34,471 nucleotides of DNA, from positions 1 to 34,471 of the IMG/VR virus record IMGVR_UViG_3300027770_000153; one strand, given 5' to 3'. The translations under genes and the position numbers were made by a program. The stretch comes from a virus. Below the pieces are notes generated by a model. The model searched no databases, was not told the origin of the DNA, and saw nothing but the letters and a program-made list of their open reading frames with translations. Below are positions 16,201-23,233 of this stretch, piece by piece (positions within the stretch are counted from its first letter, which is position 1; each line of letters begins with the position of its first letter).

Positions 16201-19200
16201 ACACCAGTATGCCATGCTAATTGTAAGTGATTACCAGAATAATATCCATTGTTATAGTTTCTAACATGAATCATATAATATGGTTGCGAATCACTTCTCT
16301 GTCCCCAAGTAATACCACTATCTGTTGATGCTTGTGATGGGTCAGTTGTGGAATTTGAAAGATTTATATGTCTTGTCGTACCACTACCACTACCTGTTCT
16401 AGCTATAAATGTACCACCACTATCATACCAATAATCTTGATAAACTGCTGGAGTTCGTAAACTTGATTTTACCCATACTATACCATCATTTCTTACTTCA
16501 AATGCTGCTCCTCCAGTACCAACACCACTTATAGCAAATCCTTCAGTTGCTCCACCACCAGTCCAAATAATATTTTTTAATGCCGCTCCTAAATTTGTTG
16601 TACTTGTTGTTGTTCTAAATCTAGCTCCCCATACATCCGGTTCACTATTAACAGAAATCAATGCGTTATTGGGAATATTTAAAGTAGATGTTAATGTTAA
16701 TATACTAAATCTAGAAGTACTTGCAGGGTCAGCTAAGTAAGTACCATCATTATTATCAATAAATTGAGTTGCGTAAATAGCTCCCAATACAGTTGTATTT
16801 GCAGCTAATGTGTTATCAATTTCTTCAATTTTAAATCCTGCTATTTCAGCCTGTCCACTATATCCACTATATAGATAATTGTGTAACCAACCTAATTGCA
16901 TGAATTTTGCATATCCATACCAAGTATACCCAGCACCAGATCCAGCTGGTCCAATTGTCATTGTATATTCCGTCCAAGACGCAGGTGGAACGCCATTCCA
17001 ATAATAAGGTTGTCCCCAGCCACCATTATCAGGCTGTCCGTAATTGTAAGTTGCTTGCGTAAATGAAAGATAACAATATGGATTACCAGACGTTGCTCTA
17101 ATCCAAGCTGAAACTTTGTAAGTTTTAGTTGGGTCAATTGCTACCCATCCAGATTGTCTATGTCCACTCCACGCACCACTACCAGCAAATGCAACATCAC
17201 CAATAGGTGCATCACTTAATCCACTTCTATATGTTGTATCGGGCCAAATAAATCCACCATCTGCTCCACTCCAGTTTCTAGTAAAATATTTACCATCCGG
17301 AACAAACATACCAAATAAAGATGAACCATTATTAGTCCTAGTTGAAATATTACCTCCAGTTTTTACAACAGATAATATTGATGTACTATTAGGGTCTAAA
17401 TAATATGAATTATCACTATAATCATAATATCTCTGTGCGTACATATAACGATATGCTGTCATATCACCATTTGCCATATCCATTCTTAACATTACAGTAT
17501 TCGTACCACCACCAACATTATTTTCAATACCAGATGTTTGTGCTCTAGTAAAATCAATTGCGTTTATTGGATTGTTATGCCAAATACCCCAAGGTGTAGA
17601 TTCTTCTTTATAAATCCAAGGAGAGGCCTCACCACCACTACCAGGATTTCTAGAACGAAGGAATACAGGATATGTAGTTGAGTTAGTTGGTGTCATTGTA
17701 ATACCTTCTGCAGAAGCACCACCATTCATAATAATATTTGAACCATTATTAGCAATAGTAACACTACTAGCAAAATACCCAGCACCACTTTCGTTTACTG
17801 AAAATAATTCGTTTGTTGATTTTACTGCGTTATTACCTACTATGAATTTTCTATCAGTTTCATTATTATTAGAATCAATGCTAACAACAACATTCCCAGC
17901 ACCAGCCATATATAATGGGTTACCAGATGCATTATTTTGTAAAAGAACTACATCATATGTGTTATCTCTATATAAACCTGCCCCAGTATCAGATAGATAA
18001 AGTGCACCCCCATTAGCTCCCGTATTTACATATATTGGGCCTGATGACCTAAATGAGTTATCTGTTTGGTTAAATTGCCATTGAGAACCTGCAGCTGTTG
18101 CCGTTCCCATATGAATACCAATTGTATCTAAATTACTATATGCACCTGCTGTACCTTGGAAATAACTTATACCATATGCATCAGCGTTACCAAATCTCCA
18201 AATTGGATTTCTGACATTACTAGCATATGTTGTACTATAAAATCCAGATGTACCAGCCGCATATACTCCAGTTGTTGATATTATTTGATTAAACGTTACA
18301 TTATCTGATGTTCTAACATTTTGATTCATTAAATAAACCTCAGTTGCTCCTATACCAGTATCTATTGTACCAGTTATTACGATATTACCACTACCACCAA
18401 TATTACCAGCTACATAAGTATCTGCATCATGATACCATCTCAATCCACTCTCATTCCAATAAAATTGTCTTGTAGCTTGAGTTCCTCTTTTAACTTCTAT
18501 GCCAGCATTTTCAGTTGGTGTAGTTGCTGCCGTTATATCTGCATTTAATGTGATGATATTATCACCTACATTTAAAGTTGTTGTATTAATATATGTTGTT
18601 GTACCACTTACAGTAAGGTCACCACTAATTGTAGCGTTACCGGTTACTGCCAATGTAGTACCATCAAAAGTTAAGTTTGCATTTACATTTGCATTTGGTG
18701 CTCCACTTGCTGCTAATGTAATTACACCATTTGTAGTTGTGCCTGTCAATGATAATAATCCAGAAGAACCTGATGTACCACGTGTACCTGATGTGCCACT
18801 TGTACCACTACTTCCTGATGTGCCAGAAGAACCTGCCGTTCCACCACTACCACTTGTGCCAGAAGTTCCTGATGAGCCGCTTGTACCAGAAGTTCCTGAT
18901 GAGCCATGTGTACCTGATGTGCCACTTGTACCACTACTTCCTGATGTGCCAGAAGAACCTGCCGTTCCACCACTACCACTTGTGCCAGAAGTTCCTGATG
19001 AACCGCTTGTACCAGAAGTTCCTGATGAGCCACTTGCTCCAGAAGTTCCTGATGAGCCACTTGTGCCACCACTACCAGAAGTTCCCGATGTTCCACTACT
19101 ACCGCTCGTGCCAGATGTGCCACCACTTCCACTCGTGCCACTACTTCCACTCGTACCACTACTTCCAGCTGAACCGCTTACTCCGGATGTACCACTACTA

Positions 19201-21182
19201 CCGCTTACACCAGAAGTTCCTGATGAGCCACTAGTCCCAGAAGTTCCTGATGAGCCACTTGCTCCAGATGTTCCACTACTACCACTTGCTCCAGAAGTTC
19301 CTGATGAGCCACTAGTCCCAGAAGTTCCTGATGAACCTTGTACTCCACTTATTCCAGAAGTTCCTGACGTACCGCTTGTGCCAGATGAGCCAGCAGAACC
19401 AGAAGTTCCTCTTAATCCCGCTATACTAATTGTCCAAGATGATGCAGTTGTTGTACCTAAATTATAATCAGCTGCTATGGCAAATGATGTACCACCTGTG
19501 ATAGTTACAGTTCCTTCAAAATAGTTTGAAACAGTATTTACAGCTCTTACTCTAACTCCAGTTATAAATGCACCTTGCTGATTTGTTGTTAATGTTATTG
19601 TTCCAGTTGATGCCGGTGTTGCTGATGTAGTTGATGTTACATTACCATATCCAGCTCCAGTACTTCCCGATGTGCCAGATGTACCAGCCGAACCGGATGA
19701 ACCTTGTACTCCACTTATTCCTGATGTACCAGACGTTCCCGATGAGCCACCACTACCACTTGTTCCCGATGAGCCACCACTACCACTTGTTCCCGAGGTA
19801 CCACTTCCTCCACCTGCTCCACTTATACCAGATGAACCACTACTTCCTGATGAACCACTACTTCCCGATGTACCTGCACTACCAGAAGTTCCTGATGTGC
19901 CACTTGTTCCCGATGTTCCATTTGTACCACCACCTCCAGTTATACCACCACTACCAGCACTACCGCTTGTTCCAGAAGTTCCCGATGAGCCACTTGTTCC
20001 TGAAATTCCTGATGAACCACCAGTACCACTTATACCAGATGTACCTGCTGATGCATTTGTGCCAGAAGTACCTGCTGACCCAGAAGTACCTGCTGACCCA
20101 GAAGTTCCCGATGTGCCACTACTACCGCTTGTGCCAGAAGTTCCAGCTGAGCCCGTTGTACCACCACTACCAGAAGTTCCTGCTGAACCCGTTGTGCCAG
20201 ATGAACCTGTTGAACCGCTTGTGCCAGATGTTCCTGATGTGCCAGAACTTCCACTAGTCCCGCTACTTCCGCTTGTTCCACTAGTCCCGCTACTTCCAGA
20301 TGTTCCAGCTGACCCAGTTGTACCCGATGAACCTGTTGAACCAGAAGTTCCCGATGTACCAGCACTGCCAGTAGAGCCGGATGTACCACTACTTCCAGAA
20401 GTTCCTGATGTGCCACTACTACCGCTTGTTCCAGAAGTTCCAGAAGTTCCCGATGTGCCGGCTGAACCAGTTGTTCCCGATGTGCCAGAAGTTCCTGATG
20501 TACCAGACGTTGCTGCTGCTGTTTTAAAACCAATTTTACCAGTTGTAGAATTATAAACTAATACATCATTTGATAAATCGGGTGATAAAGAACCTACTCC
20601 GAATGATAATGAACCAGTAATTCCTACACTACCAGTAAATTCTTGCTTATCATTTTGTGCATCACCAAACTTTGATGAACCACTTGCGTATATTATAGAT
20701 GATGAAATATATGTTGTAAATAATTCTAATGTATTTATTTTTCCAGCTACATTTATATCACCTTTAAAAATACCACTACCAGTTACAATAAGATAATCTC
20801 TTATAGTTACTGAATTATTTATTTCCAATCCCCTATTTGGAGAAATTATTGCTGTTGCTGAACCCGATTTTAATCTATCTAAATCACCAATAGATGCTGC
20901 GTTTATATTAAATAATCCACTACCATCACCTTTAAATAAAGATGCTGATATTGATGATGAAATATTAGCCGAGCCACTAATTTGTGTATTTGCTTTTATT
21001 TGTAATGAAGAACCACTAGTTACTCCAATTATATTTGTTTGTACTGCAGATGAAGTAAAATTTCCTACAACACTTACAGATTCAGATGAGGCATTTAAAA
21101 TAGAAGAACCACTTACAAAAAGTGATATACTATTTACACTAGTCTGATTTAAACCATTTGGATTATTACCGTTAAACGCCAT
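13227..21182 (-). CDS. Giant tail fibre / receptor-binding protein with collagen-like shaft and C-terminal S74 chaperone
   Basis: A 2651-aa fibre. Order: N-terminal beta modules (1-220; ISSSIIYASGSSKFGD and LKSGSATAIISPNRGLEI are shared with the other giant fibre); Gly-X-Y shaft at about 227-511; an 80-residue globular insert (512-591); a second shaft at about 592-808; a VGDNIITLNADIT / ENAGIEVKRGT module common in phage fibres; a jelly-roll-like segment at about 1280-1456 (AIDPTKTYKVSAWIRAT) resembling carbohydrate-binding modules; and a region from about 1260 to 2330 with about eight copies of a RAPIFYDxNNTxYYxDP motif. It ends with a peptidase S74 intramolecular chaperone (about 2536-2651): SDARKK with Ser2536 and Lys2541 as the cleavage dyad, RQTGLIAQETVDIFPEVV, and a terminal coiled coil. 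The family is known to trimerise fibres and then cut itself off at the Ser. It is likely to bind a host glycan. Confidence 0.9.
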   Translation of the reverse strand: MAFNGNNPNGLNQTSVNSISLFVSGSSILNASSESVSVVGNFTSSAVQTNIIGVTSGSSLQIKANTQISGSANISSSISASLFKGDGSGLFNINAASIGDLDRLKSGSATAIISPNRGLEINNSVTIRDYLIVTGSGIFKGDINVAGKINTLELFTTYISSSIIYASGSSKFGDAQNDKQEFTGSVGITGSLSFGVGSLSPDLSNDVLVYNSTTGKIGFKTAAATSGTSGTSGTSGTTGSAGTSGTSGTSGTSGSSGTSGTSGSSGTSGSTGSAGTSGTSGSTGSSGTTGSAGTSGSSGTSGTSGSSGTSGSSGTSGTSGTSGSTGSSGTTGSAGTSGSGGTTGSAGTSGTSGSSGTSGTSGSAGTSGSAGTSGTNASAGTSGISGTGGSSGISGTSGSSGTSGTSGSAGSGGITGGGGTNGTSGTSGTSGTSGSAGTSGSSGSSGSSGSSGISGAGGGSGTSGTSGSGGSSGTSGSGGSSGTSGTSGISGVQGSSGSAGTSGTSGSTGAGYGNVTSTTSATPASTGTITLTTNQQGAFITGVRVRAVNTVSNYFEGTVTITGGTSFAIAADYNLGTTTASSWTISIAGLRGTSGSAGSSGTSGTSGTSGISGVQGSSGTSGTSGSSGTSGASGSSGTSGASGSSGTSGTSGSSGTSGVSGSSGTSGVSGSAGSSGTSGSSGTSGSGGTSGTSGSSGTSGTSGSGGTSGSSGTSGASGSSGTSGTSGSSGTSGTSGSGGTAGSSGTSGSSGTSGTSGTHGSSGTSGTSGSSGTSGTSGSGGTAGSSGTSGSSGTSGTSGTRGTSGSSGLLSLTGTTTNGVITLAASGAPNANVNANLTFDGTTLAVTGNATISGDLTVSGTTTYINTTTLNVGDNIITLNADITAATTPTENAGIEVKRGTQATRQFYWNESGLRWYHDADTYVAGNIGGSGNIVITGTIDTGIGATEVYLMNQNVRTSDNVTFNQIISTTGVYAAGTSGFYSTTYASNVRNPIWRFGNADAYGISYFQGTAGAYSNLDTIGIHMGTATAAGSQWQFNQTDNSFRSSGPIYVNTGANGGALYLSDTGAGLYRDNTYDVVLLQNNASGNPLYMAGAGNVVVSIDSNNNETDRKFIVGNNAVKSTNELFSVNESGAGYFASSVTIANNGSNIIMNGGASAEGITMTPTNSTTYPVFLRSRNPGSGGEASPWIYKEESTPWGIWHNNPINAIDFTRAQTSGIENNVGGGTNTVMLRMDMANGDMTAYRYMYAQRYYDYSDNSYYLDPNSTSILSVVKTGGNISTRTNNGSSLFGMFVPDGKYFTRNWSGADGGFIWPDTTYRSGLSDAPIGDVAFAGSGAWSGHRQSGWVAIDPTKTYKVSAWIRATSGNPYCYLSFTQATYNYGQPDNGGWGQPYYWNGVPPASWTEYTMTIGPAGSGAGYTWYGYAKFMQLGWLHNYLYSGYSGQAEIAGFKIEEIDNTLAANTTVLGAIYATQFIDNNDGTYLADPASTSRFSILTLTSTLNIPNNALISVNSEPDVWGARFRTTTSTTNLGAALKNIIWTGGGATEGFAISGVGTGGAAFEVRNDGIVWVKSSLRTPAVYQDYWYDSGGTFIARTGSGSGTTRHINLSNSTTDPSQASTDSGITWGQRSDSQPYYMIHVRNYNNGYYSGNHLQLAWHTGVDIGAASQYGGTRFFNNSPFTGTEIGSFGKSDNYLRADYGVLAPRYYDISNTGYYFDGLDGTNLQYLNVNGNWGSNPFGSSHAQLVITGTYASIYQTSTNGNLGYMLQHIATDGAWYLYGGRGAVNGSSWDWSQRNYPNQDGSYVEFNTSARAPIFYDRNNTAYYVNPDGFSNFGQSNGQVVTITKTGSAPGNNSTMLVTNSYGNHSWGITGEFRIEANGGTDRPSILFSNGYDSNTWSCGYGYADSSYFRINHDHGHRNGSWGTTDFYVDRSGNSYSNGSSRAPIFYDQNNTAYWLDPNATFNLNLNGAGVTFTGDTSGIHVLNAEGVSSNVRVGAAWGRPGVYNNPYFCIGAESFIEFRIGNVQNGFVQSSYLEMAGSVRGPIFYDSNNTGFFVDPNGSSRTNEFLGYKVRGDTNGIYTDNSGWWTHDPYGQGWGKPHGSFRSLEVSTSGNFSTEPAMFRIHQWGSGSCEWYKPQGTTVYLRETPGGGGSWFTRHVIERYTENTESFRAPIFYDTNNTGYYIDPNGFTEIYGGLRMSGAHGNTTSRLRLLPGNNGAGTGLCQLQMWVSEPGNTWDWGGFGFNVDNTYHDGSGPYYFSRPNTSFGSSYFRFSTAGNLYLNTMNSSGSNWRVMEWYTGGTVYANDYLTGGNSLRAPIFYDSNNTAYYTDPTGYSQMSSGEFNNYVRVARIDFIGTGGNSGQGTNAYNIFQEGGGWSYPYPDLRIAYHTGIKLGANAGSYEGTRVYSDYDMSDLCIQLAGSSNYSFKYKWMYVADVGFYTGTNSAHWYPNNSTYGTWRMDGYKNSYTGILQDVGNTPVTGMFDTGGNGGCYYQSGRWMFYHYFPYNCTGVNTSSTSPSYGMYVSGGIYSTGNIVAYSDARKKTNIVTIESALEKILKLRGVYYNRIMDEAANITTEMAEKRQTGLIAQETVDIFPEVVTYDDVNDEFGISYGSFAGLFIEGFKEQNEIIKKQSEEIKELKEILNKLIFNNKE
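18760..20504 (-). repeat. Collagen-like Gly-X-Y coding repeats in the S74 fibre
   Basis: Two blocks of 9-bp-type repeats encode G-T-S, G-S-S, G-S-A, G-S-G triplets (residues 227-511 and 592-808), interrupted by an 80-residue domain encoded at about 19410-19650. Synonymous codons vary from triplet to triplet, so DNA identity between neighbours is lower than protein identity. The region is visibly richer in G+C than the rest of the window. Confidence 0.9.
18782..19033 (-). repeat. 126-bp near-perfect direct tandem duplication
   Basis: Positions 18782-18907 and 18908-19033 are the same 126 bases (42 codons, 14 triplets) with one internal difference that I can find (gag/gaa) and a change at the end of the unit. 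Each copy encodes the order GTxGSSGTSGTSG then GSGGTAGSSG. It keeps the Gly-X-Y phase, so it lengthens the shaft without breaking it. Confidence 0.85.
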
Positions 21183-21198
21183 TTAATATATCTTTTTA

Positions 21199-21531
21199 TT
21201 ATGTCAATTCTAATACCGAAACAATTACATCTGCCGAAGCTGCCAATGATGATGTAACTGATATAAAGTCTGTTGCTTCCAATACAACCTTTTGGTCTCC
21301 GCCTACCATAACATTTGAACTACCCTGTACAATCAAAGCATTTTTTACTAAAAATACACATTTATTTCCACCATTATCTCTAAGCATTACACTTACAGAA
21401 ATATTTTGTGTTGCTGTATTTGCTACGTTTACACCAATTACTGTTGCTGCTGTTCCTGCTGGTGTTTCATAAACTTTAACACCAGATGTACCTATTGAAC
21501 TTGTTATACTATTTTTAAATGTATTTGCCAT
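21199..21531 (-). CDS. Small beta-sandwich virion protein
   Basis: A 110-aa protein made of alternating short hydrophobic strands: GVKVYETPAGTAATVIGVNV, then ISVSVMLRDNGGNKCVFLVK, VMVGGDQKVVLEATDFISV and ADVIVSVLEL. Similar small proteins occur in structural gene clusters of marine T4-like phages, where they are probably head or fibre decoration or adaptor proteins; this is from memory. It lies 17 nt before the S74 fibre start and 15 nt after the 92-aa gene, so it is in the same unit. The 305-aa gene at 33367-34284 looks like this fold with a large helical insertion. No signal peptide or membrane segment. Confidence 0.75.
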   Translation of the reverse strand: MANTFKNSITSSIGTSGVKVYETPAGTAATVIGVNVANTATQNISVSVMLRDNGGNKCVFLVKNALIVQGSSNVMVGGDQKVVLEATDFISVTSSLAASADVIVSVLELT

Positions 21532-21545
21532 TTTATTTTATTTTT

Positions 21546-21824
21546 TTATCCTAATGCTATCGCAAATGCTATTGCCGAATCTAATACGTTTACACCGTCT
21601 ACTAAATATCCACCTTGCGTTAAATATATAGAGCCTGTTATTATTTGAGAACCAGTAATAGATAATTTTTGATTTACATTCAAATAATCAAATGCAGCTT
21701 GTGACACATCAATAGTACCCTTAAACGAACCAGTAAAGGACCCAGTAAATGAACCACTTAAATTTGCGTACGCATTTGAAGCTTGTGTAATTGAACCTGA
21801 AAATATTGGACTATGTATTACCAT
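21546..21824 (-). CDS. Short fibre-like structural protein
   Basis: A 92-aa protein rich in Gly, Ser and Thr. GSFTGSFTGSFKGTIDVSQ and LSITGSQIITGSIYL resemble the short beta modules of the two giant fibres. It ends in VNVLDSAIAFAIALG. It may be a small fibre tip, a fibre adaptor, or the remnant of a larger fibre, since the modules are the same type as in the giants. It opens the unit that runs into the S74 fibre and has a motif copy 26 nt upstream. The role is inferred from composition and position. Confidence 0.65.
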   Translation of the reverse strand: MVIHSPIFSGSITQASNAYANLSGSFTGSFTGSFKGTIDVSQAAFDYLNVNQKLSITGSQIITGSIYLTQGGYLVDGVNVLDSAIAFAIALG

Positions 21825-21850
21825 TTATATCTATATACTTTTGTTATAGG

Positions 21851-21859
21851 TATAAATAT
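21851..21859 (-). promoter_or_regulatory. Candidate promoter motif ATATTTATA before the small fibre genes
   Basis: An exact copy on the coding strand (extended TTATATTTATA), 26 nt before the 92-aa gene's ATG and 14 nt after the chaperone gene's stop. It would drive the unit that contains the S74 fibre. Inferred. Confidence 0.4.
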
Positions 21860-21873
21860 AAACTATTTTCCTT

Positions 21874-22317
21874 TTAAGGTTTCACAGGCCAAGTTATACT
21901 AAATGGATTAGTTTGAGATGTAATATCTCTTAAAGATTGCCTATATTGAGACCAAATTACTTTTGTTTCAGATGGAATATCTGCTAATTGTGTCCAATCG
22001 CATTCTGCCAATAATTCATTTCGTTGAATTCGTATTATTTCCCATTGATTTTCTACTCTATAAGAAATTTCATTTGCGGTAGCATCGGTTTTTATCCAGC
22101 TTTTATAATAAACCCCATCAATTAAAGTAGGAGTTCCTTCCGTAATATTTTTTGTATGGTCAACCGGAATTGGAGTTGGTTGTACTACATGCATATCCCA
22201 TTCTATTAAAGATTCATCACTAATAATTTCAGGAAGGCTTACATTTGGAAATGCTAGTCTTAATTCATTAATAGTATATGGATAATTAATTGTATTGTTT
22301 ATAATTCTTAAGTACAT
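21874..22317 (-). CDS. Phage tail (fibre) assembly chaperone-like protein
   Basis: A 147-aa soluble protein. The C-terminal 50 residues carry the pattern of the phage tail assembly chaperone (APC) family: QRNELLAECDWTQLADIP (98-115), IWSQYRQSLRDITSQ (121-135) and NPFSITWPVKP at the end, that is RNxLLxxxDWTQL, WxxYRQxLRDI and WPxxP. The N-terminal 95 residues include VYYKSWIKTDATANEI and vary in this family. Such proteins help fold or trimerise tail fibres and are usually encoded right after the fibre they serve. Here only one base separates it from the PKD/LRR gene (TAATATG), and the 3354-aa fibre is just upstream, so either could be its client. It is not itself expected in the mature virion. 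Confidence 0.8.
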   Translation of the reverse strand: MYLRIINNTINYPYTINELRLAFPNVSLPEIISDESLIEWDMHVVQPTPIPVDHTKNITEGTPTLIDGVYYKSWIKTDATANEISYRVENQWEIIRIQRNELLAECDWTQLADIPSETKVIWSQYRQSLRDITSQTNPFSITWPVKP

Positions 22318-22318
22318 A

Positions 22319-23221
22319 TTATTTAAAGTTTATAGGTATTGATGCATAATTTGTTAATCCAGTACAATTTGTAAATGCAGATGTTCCTGCTGGTGTAGGT
22401 ATTCTATTCCACAATTCAGGAGCAGTTCCTGTTAAAGCATTTGTTGTAGAACTCATATTATATAAATTAGTAAAAGTTGTTACTGCAGTATTATATGTAA
22501 ATTGTAAAACATTAGTTATTGCTCTAGAATTTCTAAACGTTCCAGAAAAACTAGTCACATTTATATTTTGGTCAAATAATGTTAATGGTACTGTTGTTAA
22601 TGCTTGGCATGCAAAGAAACAAGATGCAAATGAAGTTACTAAAGGAACATTATCAAATAATCCAGTTGGTATAGATGTTATTGTTGATATTGATGCAAAT
22701 GTGCTATTAAATGTTGTTGCTTTTGGTGAATAATTAAATATATCCGAAGGTATTGATGTTATTCTAGTACCATTCATAAAATTAGAAAATGTAGCTACCT
22801 CATCTAAACCAGTATATCCACCTACTGCACTTAATGATGCACTTCCAGGTATTGCTGTTAAATTTATACAACCATAAAAATTTACACTTCGTAATCCAAC
22901 AGTTCCCCATTGTACTAATTCTGTTATAAGATTTCTAATTGCTGAATTATTATTTACTGCAAATCCTGGCATAAAACCACTTATTGTCACAATATATGTA
23001 CCCACACTAGCATAAGTATGAATTCTATTTACTGAATTAGATGCAGTTATTAAAGGTGATGAACTACTATCTCCCCAATTTATATATAAAGATGGCGTTA
23101 ATCCACCATAATCTATTAAAGGACAAGTAAATACCGTGTTTACTGATGTTGTTGTTATTTTAAAAACAAATGGAAACGCTTGTGCTGAATCTGATGGTAT
23201 TAATTTTCTTGCTATACTCAT
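22319..23221 (-). CDS. PKD plus BspA-like leucine-rich repeat protein, probable adhesin / receptor-binding protein
   Basis: A 300-aa protein. Residues about 20-82 look like a PKD-type beta-sandwich: SLYINWGD (44-51) and RIHTYASVGTYIVTISG (66-82) match the WGDG and HxYxxxGxYxVxL landmarks. From about residue 110 to the end are repeats of about 26-28 residues with the pattern ITSIPxxLFDxxxxVTSFxxxF: ITSIPSDIFNYSPKATTF, ITSIPTGLFDNVPLVTSF, and LTTVPLTLFDQNINVTSF. These are BspA-like/DUF285-type repeats. Both modules are typical of bacterial surface proteins that bind proteins or glycans; in a phage, between a fibre and a chaperone gene, receptor binding is the natural guess. It has no signal peptide. 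It starts 12 nt after the 3354-aa fibre's stop. Confidence 0.75.
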   Translation of the reverse strand: MSIARKLIPSDSAQAFPFVFKITTTSVNTVFTCPLIDYGGLTPSLYINWGDSSSSPLITASNSVNRIHTYASVGTYIVTISGFMPGFAVNNNSAIRNLITELVQWGTVGLRSVNFYGCINLTAIPGSASLSAVGGYTGLDEVATFSNFMNGTRITSIPSDIFNYSPKATTFNSTFASISTITSIPTGLFDNVPLVTSFASCFFACQALTTVPLTLFDQNINVTSFSGTFRNSRAITNVLQFTYNTAVTTFTNLYNMSSTTNALTGTAPELWNRIPTPAGTSAFTNCTGLTNYASIPINFK

Positions 23222-23233
23222 AAATTTTAATTA

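Noticed and set aside
13227-23221. A diversity-generating retroelement target in the fibre or PKD/LRR genes
   Set aside because: No reverse transcriptase, template repeat or adenine-biased variable repeat is visible in the window.
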